From: Clostridia bacterium
GTDB lineage: Bacteria > Bacillota > Clostridia > Oscillospirales > RGIG7773
Reading direction: 5' to 3'
Assembly: GCA_017554835.1 (NCBI GenBank)
Contig: JAFZHO010000109.1
Span: forward strand, 1-12,225
DNA: 12,225 nucleotides
A program made the translations under genes and the position numbers. Every line of letters starts with the position of its first letter. Position 1 is the first letter of the stretch. Of the stretch, positions 5,898-12,225 are shown one piece after another. Below the pieces are notes generated by a model. The model ran no database searches, was not told the origin of the DNA, and saw nothing but the letters and a program-made list of their open reading frames with translations.

Positions 5898-7820
5898 TCA
5901 ATTTTCGAAAGGCGTAGTCCAATTATCCGCCTTGTCATTTAACAACAATACGTCGTCAACAAACACCGAAATCGTATCTCCTGAATAAGCCATCATTTCA
6001 TAAGTGAAATCTTTTAAAGATGAGGAGATAGTTTTTGTAACGGTTTCAACGTCGTTTAATTTGATAACGACCTTAAGATCTTTTTCAGGGGTTGCATCAC
6101 CTGCTGAAACGGGAACCTTGATATAAACTCGGATTGCTTTAATAGGACCAATATTATCAATTTTCTCGTTAACAACAATATCTATTTCCGTCTCTGCATC
6201 AACCTCAGTATCTTTTGCAATACTCTGACTTAAAACAACGCCCTCGGCTTTTGTTTCGTCATAGTCGGTTGAAACGTCTCCAACTTTTAGTCCTGCTGCA
6301 GTAATATCCTTCTGAGCAGTTTCCTTATCTTTACCAATAAGATCAGGAACCTTAACTTTTTTCGCTTCAGGTCCTTTACTTACATAAATAGTAACTGGAT
6401 TTCCGGTATCAACATCCTCGTCTGCAACGGGATTTGTTCTTATAATATAATCTTTTGGAACATCGTTTGAAAATTCCTCTTCTATAGAAAACTGAATATC
6501 AAGATTCTGCAAAGATGCAATAGCTTTATTAAAACTGATATTAACAATATCGGGCATTTTAACCGTTTTTGATTCTGCGCCCATACTTATAACCACTTTA
6601 ATCTCAGTATTCTCTTTTACGGAAGAACTTGACGGAATCTCCTGAGAAACGATCTCGCCCTCTTCGTATTTTTCGGAAACAACCTCTCTGAATTTAACAA
6701 GTTTAAGCTTAGGATTATTCGCCTGCGCTTCGGCAAATTCAATGCCAACAAGGTCAGGAACCGTAACCATTTTAGTTGTTGTTTTTCCGAAAATTCCTGA
6801 GCTGAAAAGTGCATAAACTCCAAGAAGAACCAACACAACAAGAAGAGCAGAAATTACTCCTGCAATTGCAGGAAACGGTCTTTTTTCCTCTTCTTCGTCT
6901 TTCTTCAAGTCCGCATCTTTGATTTTTTCCATATGGATAGTAGGATTACTATCAAGTTCGGCCTCGTCAGCATCATAACCGATTGTATATTCAGGGTTTT
7001 GCATTATTTTATTCATATCTTCAAGCATCAAGGAAGTGCTCTGATATCTTTTTTCAACGTCTTTTTCCATTGCTTTTAGCGTAATCTGTTCAAGACCCAA
7101 AGGAATATTTTTATTAAGCAAAGTCAATTTCTTTGGTTTTTCCTGAACCTGCATCAAAGCAACAGAAACAGGGTTTTCTGCCGTGAATGGAAGAGAACCT
7201 GTAAGCATTTCGTAAAGCATAACGCCAACGGAATAAATATCTGCTTTTGCATCAATTTTGCCGCCTTTTGCCTGCTCTGGACTGATATAATGAACTGAAC
7301 CGATAGTTTTATCAGACATTGTCTGAGTTTCAAATCTTGCAACTCTGGCAATTCCAAAATCGGTTACTTTGATTGTTCCGTCCTTTAATAGCATTATGTT
7401 ATGAGGTTTTATATCTCTATGAATAATTCCACGCTCGTGAGCATGATTCAACGCGTTAAGTATCTGCATCGCAAGGTTAACGGCAGTTTTCCAGGATAAA
7501 ACCTTTTCGTGAGAAATATATTCTTTTAACGTAATACCGTCAACAAGCTCCATAACGATATACTGAATATTATCTTCAAGGCAAACGTCATAAACGTCAA
7601 CAATATTAACGTGAGAAAGCATAGCTATCGCACGTGATTCGTTATAGAATCTTCTCTTGAACTGAGCGTCGTTAATATATTCGTCTTTAAGAATTTTAAC
7701 AGCGACCGGGCGGCCAATGAGTCTGTCGTTCGCTTTATAAACAACGGCCATTCCACCTACGCCTATTATATCTGTTATTTCATATCTGTTATTAAGTATT
7801 TTTCCGATATATCTATCCAA
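5898..7820 (-). CDS. prkC: Hanks-type Ser/Thr kinase with PASTA repeats
   Basis: A 640-residue membrane kinase that senses muropeptides or lipid II outside and phosphorylates cell-wall, translation and germination targets inside. Kinase domain: glycine loop GVGGMAVV (20-27), K42, E61, HRDIKPHN (134-141), DFG (154-156), a Thr-rich activation loop (165-172) and SPE (180-182). After an acidic linker comes one membrane helix (about 317-339), then three extracellular PASTA repeats (about 350-414, 418-483, 488-551), each opening with a V/M-P-D-[LI]-[VI] motif. The last 80 residues (about 557-640) form a β-rich extra domain seen in some clostridial PrkC proteins, perhaps Ig-like. The start is TTG at 7820 with AGGAG ten bases upstream. 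It lies 21 nt after the cognate phosphatase prpC, the usual pairing. All catalytic residues are present. Confidence 0.96.
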   Translation of the reverse strand: MDRYIGKILNNRYEITDIIGVGGMAVVYKANDRLIGRPVAVKILKDEYINDAQFKRRFYNESRAIAMLSHVNIVDVYDVCLEDNIQYIVMELVDGITLKEYISHEKVLSWKTAVNLAMQILNALNHAHERGIIHRDIKPHNIMLLKDGTIKVTDFGIARVARFETQTMSDKTIGSVHYISPEQAKGGKIDAKADIYSVGVMLYEMLTGSLPFTAENPVSVALMQVQEKPKKLTLLNKNIPLGLEQITLKAMEKDVEKRYQSTSLMLEDMNKIMQNPEYTIGYDADEAELDSNPTIHMEKIKDADLKKDEEEEKRPFPAIAGVISALLVVLVLLGVYALFSSGIFGKTTTKMVTVPDLVGIEFAEAQANNPKLKLVKFREVVSEKYEEGEIVSQEIPSSSSVKENTEIKVVISMGAESKTVKMPDIVNISFNKAIASLQNLDIQFSIEEEFSNDVPKDYIIRTNPVADEDVDTGNPVTIYVSKGPEAKKVKVPDLIGKDKETAQKDITAAGLKVGDVSTDYDETKAEGVVLSQSIAKDTEVDAETEIDIVVNEKIDNIGPIKAIRVYIKVPVSAGDATPEKDLKVVIKLNDVETVTKTISSSLKDFTYEMMAYSGDTISVFVDDVLLLNDKADNWTTPFEN

Positions 7821-7841
7821 AACTATCCCGCTCCTCTCTGA

Positions 7842-8567
7842 TTAGAACATTACGGCAGTAATCGTTATATTATCAAGGCCACCGTTACTATTGGCTTCCA
7901 TGATAAGATTATCGCAACAATTATCAAAGTCTTCGTTAACTATTTCCATGATTTTATTATCGCTGACCATATTGGAAAGTCCGTCACTACAAATTATAAG
8001 TTTATCACCGGGACCAAATTTCTCAATAAAGAAATCCGTTTTTATTTCATCTTCAACGCCTATGGCCCTTGTTATAATATTTTTCTTAGGGTGGTCCTTT
8101 GCTTCGTTTTCTGACAGTTGACCCATATCAACCATCTCCTGAACAAAAGAATGGTCTTTTGTTATCTGCGTTATATCATTACCTGATATTTTATACGCTC
8201 TGCTATCGCCGACGCTTCCGATATAGGATTTATCAGGAAGATTAAGCGCACATACCGCAGTAGTTCCCATTCCGCTTAAAAACTCATTATTTTTCGCTTT
8301 TTCGAAGATACATTTATTCGAAGCATTTACTGCATCGATAATAAGTTTCTCTATCTCATTGTCATTTAGTGATTTATGGAAGTTTTTTATTATATATCCG
8401 CTTATTTCGTTGACGGCAATTGTGCTTGCAGTAAGGCCTCCCTTTGCACCGCCCATTCCATCGCATACTATAGTAAGGGATATACCGTCAAAAAGCTCTT
8501 TATATAACAAATTATCTTGATTTGTATTTCGTTGAATTCCTTTATCTGTTTTACCTGTTATCTTCAA
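7842..8567 (-). CDS. prpC: PP2C-type Ser/Thr phosphatase, partner of PrkC
   Basis: This cytosolic metal-dependent phosphatase reverses PrkC phosphorylation. The 241 residues cover the whole PPM fold: TDKGIQRNTNQDN (7-19, metal-binding D18), VCDGMGG (34-40, D36), GMGTTAV (99-105), GSVGDSRAY (117-125), CSDGL (193-197, D195) and GGLDNIT (229-235, D232). The start is TTG at 8567: an in-frame TGA lies at 8579-8577, and the protein then begins where the family does. The nearest SD-like run (GAAGGG, 8586-8581) is 13 bases away, rather far, so initiation may be weak. It follows rlmN by 26 nt and precedes prkC, the conserved order. Symbol follows B. subtilis; stp is a synonym. Confidence 0.95.
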   Translation of the reverse strand: MKITGKTDKGIQRNTNQDNLLYKELFDGISLTIVCDGMGGAKGGLTASTIAVNEISGYIIKNFHKSLNDNEIEKLIIDAVNASNKCIFEKAKNNEFLSGMGTTAVCALNLPDKSYIGSVGDSRAYKISGNDITQITKDHSFVQEMVDMGQLSENEAKDHPKKNIITRAIGVEDEIKTDFFIEKFGPGDKLIICSDGLSNMVSDNKIMEIVNEDFDNCCDNLIMEANSNGGLDNITITAVMF

Positions 8568-8593
8568 ATCGGTTTTTCATCCCTTCGTTAAAA

Positions 8594-9634
8594 TTAGTTT
8601 TGCTTCTCTTTATTTCTCAATTGACCGCAAGATGCATTAATATCAGAACCTAAGGTTCTTCTTACAGTTGCGTTGATATTATTTCTTTTTAGCTCCGCCT
8701 GAAACTCCATTACCTTTTGCATAGGGCTTTTCTGATGGGGTTTTTCTTTAACGGAATTTGCAGGAATTAAGTTGACGTGGCAAGAAAAACCACGCAATCT
8801 GTCCGATAGCATTTTAGCACATTCTTTTGAATCATTCAAGTCGTCAATTAAAATATACTCTAAGGATATACGTCTTTTTGTTTTATTAAAATAATTTTTG
8901 CAACTTTTCATTAAATCCTCATAAGGATATTTAAGTGAAATAGGCATAATTTTATTTCTGATTTCATCATTTGGAGCGTGAAGAGAAACGGATAAAGTCA
9001 ACTGCATATCCATATCGGAAAGCATATCAATTTTATCAACGAGTCCGCAGGTTGATAAGGAAATATGCCTATGAGATATGCAAAGCCCTTCGGGATGATG
9101 AATGTTCTCAAGAAATTTTAGAACGTTTTCCATATTATCAAGGGGTTCTCCCATTCCCATTAAAACGACGTTACTTATTTTTTCGCCTAAATCTTTTTGA
9201 GCAAATATAATCTGGTCGATTATTTCAGAAGAAGTTAAATTTCTTATAAATCCGTTCAGCGCAGATGCGCAAAAATCACATCGCATCTTGCACCCTACCT
9301 GAGTTGAAATACATATAGAATTTCCGTGCTTATATCTCATAACGACGGATTCTACGTATTCCCCGTCTGAAAGTTTAAATAGATATTTTGTTGTTCCATC
9401 TATTTTTGAAACGAGTTTTCTTTGAATTTCAAGTATATTTATGTATGCTTTTTCTTTCAAGTTTTCTCGATCTTTTTTTGAGATATCCGTCATTTCATCA
9501 AAGGTGGTAACGCCTCTGTAAAGCCATTTATAAACCTGATTTGCTTTATATTTAGGAAAATTAAAATTATCTTTAAGAAAATTTTCAAGTTCAGTATAGG
9601 TCAAAGATTTTAAATCTATTTGCATTTTTCTCAT
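8594..9634 (-). CDS. rlmN: 23S rRNA (adenine2503-C2) methyltransferase, radical SAM
   Basis: RlmN methylates C2 of A2503 in 23S rRNA at the peptidyl-transferase centre, and A37 of some tRNAs, through a methylated-cysteine intermediate. In 346 residues one sees the radical SAM motif CKMRCDFC (C115, C119, C122), the accessory catalytic cysteine C108 in CISTQVGC, GMGEPLDN (160-167), SVSLHA (215-220) and the methyl-carrying cysteine C336 in GSDINASCGQL. Both mechanistic cysteines are therefore present, and the sequence is RlmN rather than a degenerate relative. The first ATG (9634) forms a four-base ATGA overlap with the rsmB stop, and AAAGG abuts it. The second ATG (9625, three codons on) has the better SD distance (nine bases) and may be the true start. 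Confidence 0.95.
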   Translation of the reverse strand: MRKMQIDLKSLTYTELENFLKDNFNFPKYKANQVYKWLYRGVTTFDEMTDISKKDRENLKEKAYINILEIQRKLVSKIDGTTKYLFKLSDGEYVESVVMRYKHGNSICISTQVGCKMRCDFCASALNGFIRNLTSSEIIDQIIFAQKDLGEKISNVVLMGMGEPLDNMENVLKFLENIHHPEGLCISHRHISLSTCGLVDKIDMLSDMDMQLTLSVSLHAPNDEIRNKIMPISLKYPYEDLMKSCKNYFNKTKRRISLEYILIDDLNDSKECAKMLSDRLRGFSCHVNLIPANSVKEKPHQKSPMQKVMEFQAELKRNNINATVRRTLGSDINASCGQLRNKEKQN

Positions 9635-10923
9635 CCTTTAATCATTCTGGAAATAAAAAATCCATCAAAAATTTCATCAGGCAAAATTGTTAATCCAAAA
9701 TCATTATATAAAAAATTATCGTAGTTATATTTCTTTATTTCTGCAATTTTAAACTCTTTATGGGCGTTTAGAAATTTTTCAACTGCCATCTCGTTTTCCC
9801 CTTTATTAAGCGTGCAGGTTGAAAAAACAAGTTCTCCCCCGTTTTTAACATAGCCGGAACAGTTATCAAGTATTTTTTCTGCCAAGTCTTGGATTTCTTC
9901 AACGGATTGCTTATTCTTAAAAATTATATCCGGTTTCTTATTTATTATTCCAAAGCCCGAACAAGGAACATCGCAGATAACTTTATCAAACTTATCAACA
10001 AAATCCTGCTGAAAAACTGCCATATCTCTTTTTTCGGCATTTATAATTGAAATACCAAGTTTCTCTGCGCCTTCCGAGATAAGTTTTATTTTATGGTCAT
10101 AAATATCGCAGCTTATAATTTCGCCACAGTTATTCATATACTGAGCAGAAGTAAAACTTTTTCCTCCGGGAGCACTGCAACAGTCAAGTATTTTATCATT
10201 TTCCGAAGGAGATAAAACGTCAACGCATATCTGAGATGATAACCCCTGAACGTAAAATTCTCCTTTTGAAATTATTTCGGAAATATCATCGCTTATATCA
10301 TAAAATGAAGAATACGGAAGTTCAAAAATCCCTTTAGATAATTCTAAATCGGATTTTTTAAGTGAGTTTATTCGAATAGTATTTCTCTTTCGTATAGAAA
10401 ATGATTCACATATTTTTTTGGCATGTTCTCCGCCGTAGCTATCATAAAAAATATCTATCATCCATAAGGGAACGGAGTTTTCTATAGATAGTTTTTCTTT
10501 TTCAGAAAGAGAGTTTAGTTTTTCGAAAACTTTGTTTTTATCATCAACTGCGCGCAAAACGGCATTTATAAATCCAGATGATTTATAAGCATATTTTTTC
10601 GAAAGCAAAACGCCCTCGTTTACTGCTGCGCTATTTGGAATTTTATCAAGAAAATACATCTGATAAATACTAAGTCTCAAAATAGTCAGAACATTAACCG
10701 AAATTTTTTTAATTCTTATTTTTGAAAAACATTTAATAACAAAATCTATAAAATAAAGATTTTGCAAAACGCCGAAAACTATTTCGTGGCAAAGTGCTCT
10801 GTCTTCTTTTTTATCCAGTTTTTCCATTTCGTTTTTTGAGGATAAATTAACAAATGCATTATCCGAAAAAACCCTGAAAAGAATCTTATAGGCAGATTCA
10901 CGTGCCTTTGTTATTTTAGTCAT
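9631..10923 (-). CDS. rsmB: 16S rRNA (cytosine967-C5) methyltransferase
   Basis: RsmB makes m5C967 in 16S rRNA. The 430 residues comprise an N-terminal NusB-like RNA-binding domain (about 5-130, with ARESAYKILFRVF and AAVNEGVLLSKKY), a linker, and a Rossmann SAM-dependent domain: motif I LDCCSAPGGKS (246-256), motif IV CDVPCSGFG (317-325, with P320-C321) and motif VI STCTLNKGEN (368-377, nucleophile C370). The tail DGFFISRMIKG is typical of the family. The ATG lies eight bases inside the end of the zinc-peptidase gene, with only a weak purine-rich AGAAGA before it, so coupling is likely. Length is about that of E. coli RsmB (429). Confidence 0.95.
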   Translation of the reverse strand: MTKITKARESAYKILFRVFSDNAFVNLSSKNEMEKLDKKEDRALCHEIVFGVLQNLYFIDFVIKCFSKIRIKKISVNVLTILRLSIYQMYFLDKIPNSAAVNEGVLLSKKYAYKSSGFINAVLRAVDDKNKVFEKLNSLSEKEKLSIENSVPLWMIDIFYDSYGGEHAKKICESFSIRKRNTIRINSLKKSDLELSKGIFELPYSSFYDISDDISEIISKGEFYVQGLSSQICVDVLSPSENDKILDCCSAPGGKSFTSAQYMNNCGEIISCDIYDHKIKLISEGAEKLGISIINAEKRDMAVFQQDFVDKFDKVICDVPCSGFGIINKKPDIIFKNKQSVEEIQDLAEKILDNCSGYVKNGGELVFSTCTLNKGENEMAVEKFLNAHKEFKIAEIKKYNYDNFLYNDFGLTILPDEIFDGFFISRMIKG

Positions 10924-11617
10924 TTCTTCTACCGCCGAAAATAAGTAATACTCTCAAAAAACTTGCAACTGCAACTAAAAGCCCTGCAACGTAGGTTAAT
11001 GCCGCTGCGTTAAGAACTTTTTTAGATGATGAAATTTCATCGTTTTGCAATATTCCGCAAGACTCAAGATTTGAAAGAGCTCTTCTGCTTGCATCATATT
11101 CAACGGGCAAAGTTATAAGTTGAAAAATAACTGCGCCACCAAACAAAATAATTCCTATATCAACTAAAATACCATATCCGGTAAATAGTCCCAAAATCAG
11201 AAGTATTGGTGAAATTCTTGATGCGAAATTAGTTACTCCAACAATGGAATTTCTGAGCTTCAAAAAAGAATATCCCGTATTATGCTGAATGGCGTGGCCA
11301 ACCTCGTGAGCCGCAACTCCAAGCGCTGCAACGTCCGTTTTATCAAAAACCGCTTCCGATAAAACGAGTAATCTCTTTCTCGGGTCATAGTGGTCGGTAA
11401 GTTTTCCTCTGCCCTTAACAATATTCACGTCAAAAATGCCGTTATTACTCAAAATTCTCTGAGCAACTTCTGCACCCGTAAGATTTGAATAAGAACGAAT
11501 TTTTGAATATTTTGAAAAAGTATTATTAACGTTTGCACTGCAATATCCTGCAAAAAGAAGCGCAGGAACAACGAGAATAAAATACCAATAATCAAACAAA
11601 AATGGTCCAAAAAACAT
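10916..11617 (-). CDS. YugP-like membrane zinc metallopeptidase
   Basis: The 233 residues match the YugP/zinc peptidase 2 family (B. subtilis YugP, about 225). Metal-binding motif: HEVGH (104-108) with the preceding VAA, and a downstream PVEYDASRRA (171-180) that supplies the likely third ligand (E173). Hydrophobic segments at about 12-28, 133-150, 152-170 and 203-227 predict an integral membrane enzyme; HEVGH lies between the first and second. The motif EYDAS plus the family's HExxH suggest an active protease; its substrate is unknown. SD AGAGG eight bases before ATG 11617. It is placed between fmt (14-nt gap) and rsmB (8-nt overlap), an insertion absent from B. subtilis, where yugP is elsewhere; I believe this arrangement is found in other clostridia, but could not check that here. 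Confidence 0.88.
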   Translation of the reverse strand: MFFGPFLFDYWYFILVVPALLFAGYCSANVNNTFSKYSKIRSYSNLTGAEVAQRILSNNGIFDVNIVKGRGKLTDHYDPRKRLLVLSEAVFDKTDVAALGVAAHEVGHAIQHNTGYSFLKLRNSIVGVTNFASRISPILLILGLFTGYGILVDIGIILFGGAVIFQLITLPVEYDASRRALSNLESCGILQNDEISSSKKVLNAAALTYVAGLLVAVASFLRVLLIFGGRRND

Positions 11618-11631
11618 ATAAAATACCTCTT

Positions 11632-12225
11632 TTAGTCTAATATAGTCCCCACTGAAATACTATTTCCTACGAAGAAATCGTTTATATCCATTGCTTTTTT
11701 GCTATCAAATTGAAGTCTTTCAATACTGATTCCCCGATTATCACCGCAACAGACAACAAAACCATTTTTCTTATCGGAGAAAATAACTTCGCCCGGGGTT
11801 CCTTTAATATTATCAATAATTTTTGAACGCAATATTTTGAATCTTTTACCATTTAGTAAAGAATATGCGCAGGGCCAGGAATAAAGCCCTCTTATTAAAT
11901 TATGCACCTCAAAAGCGGATTTATTATAATCAACGTGGCCCATTTCTCTGTCAAGAAGTGAGGCATACGAGGATTCTTCGTCGTTTTGCTTTGTTCTTGG
12001 GGCCTGGTTTTTTTCTAAAAGTTCCAAGGTTTTTATCAAAACCTCTCCGCCGAGAACCATCATTCTATCAAAAAGTTCTTCGGAAGTTTCGTTTTCACCT
12101 ATAGATAATTCTTGCTGCAAAATTATATCGCCCGTATCAAGTCCTTTATCCATATACATAGTTGTAATCCCTGTTTTTTTATCGCCGTTTAAAACTGCCC
12201 ACTGAATAGGTGCGGCACCACGATA
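11632..12225 (-). CDS. fmt: Methionyl-tRNA formyltransferase, C-terminal 197 residues, cut by window edge
   Basis: Fmt transfers a formyl group from 10-formyl-tetrahydrofolate to initiator Met-tRNA. The frame is open at the right edge: the first visible codons read YRGAAPIQWAVLNGDKKTG, the region just after the missing HGSLLP active-site block of a roughly 310-residue protein, so the first third or so is outside. Visible are MDKGLDTGDI (containing the catalytic aspartate of the LDTGD element), HVDYNKSAFEVHNLIRGL, WPCAYSLLNGKRFKI, and the C-terminal OB-like domain ending GTILD. An internal Met at 12159 is not the start. The stop lies 14 nt before the zinc-peptidase ATG. It is the most upstream gene visible of the operon; def and priA would be expected upstream by comparison with Bacillus. 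Confidence 0.96.
   Translation of the reverse strand, partial: YRGAAPIQWAVLNGDKKTGITTMYMDKGLDTGDIILQQELSIGENETSEELFDRMMVLGGEVLIKTLELLEKNQAPRTKQNDEESSYASLLDREMGHVDYNKSAFEVHNLIRGLYSWPCAYSLLNGKRFKILRSKIIDNIKGTPGEVIFSDKKNGFVVCCGDNRGISIERLQFDSKKAMDINDFFVGNSISVGTILD

Noticed and set aside
8551..8580. Nine-codon minus-strand frame (ATG at 8580) overlapping the prpC start
   Set aside because: GAAGGG abuts its ATG with almost no spacer, so it is unlikely to be translated; it could at most be a minor leader peptide, and nothing else supports it.
12093..12159. Internal Met at 12159 as the fmt start
   Set aside because: The frame continues upstream to the window edge with the conserved YRGAAPIQWA block, so this Met is inside the protein.
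1..12225. CRISPR array, tRNA/rRNA genes, insertion sequences, phage or attachment sites
   Set aside because: No direct repeat series, cloverleaf, transposase-like frame or terminal repeats were seen; gaps between genes are too small to hold them.

Overview
The window is one strand-biased stretch of an AT-rich, endospore-forming, clostridial-type Firmicute chromosome. All thirteen genes I can support lie on the minus strand, so transcription runs from high to low coordinates. Evidence for the lineage is the low GC content, strong Shine-Dalgarno sites, frequent TTG starts, sporulation genes (spoVM, spoIVA and a SipL-type SPOCS/LysM protein) and the order fmt - rsmB - rlmN - prpC - prkC - rsgA - thiN - spoVM. 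That order matches the Bacillus subtilis fmt-to-spoVM region, with a YugP-type zinc peptidase added and rpe missing. The genus cannot be fixed from the sequence.

Layout, in transcription order. From 12225 to 4411 is a tightly packed housekeeping operon of eight genes with overlaps or gaps of at most 26 nt: fmt (5' end outside the window), a YugP-like membrane zinc metallopeptidase, rsmB, rlmN, prpC, prkC, rsgA and thiN. It joins initiator-tRNA formylation, rRNA methylation, ribosome assembly and Hanks-type phospho-signalling. From 4420 to 4081 is a stretch with no long gene on this strand. It holds two microgenes, a 48-residue two-helix membrane protein and a 24-residue SpoVM, preceded by a good sigma-E-like promoter that overlaps the thiN stop and followed by an intrinsic terminator. 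From 4077 to 963 is a bicistronic unit, sipL-like then spoIVA, with its own weaker candidate promoter and a strong terminator. From 958 to the left edge is the 5' two-thirds-kilobase-plus of an addB-like gene (TTG start), cut by the window.

How it fits together. SpoVM (amphipathic helix that marks the outer forespore membrane), SpoIVA (ATPase that polymerises on it) and SipL (LysM protein known in Clostridioides difficile to bind SpoIVA) form the basement layer of the spore coat. Here all three sit within about 3.2 kb, with an unrecognised small membrane protein encoded directly upstream of spoVM under the same candidate mother-cell promoter. This module, including its two microgenes, is the most interesting part of the window. 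A second point of interest is that the AddB-like protein has lost the P-loop lysine/glycine pattern expected at its N terminus.
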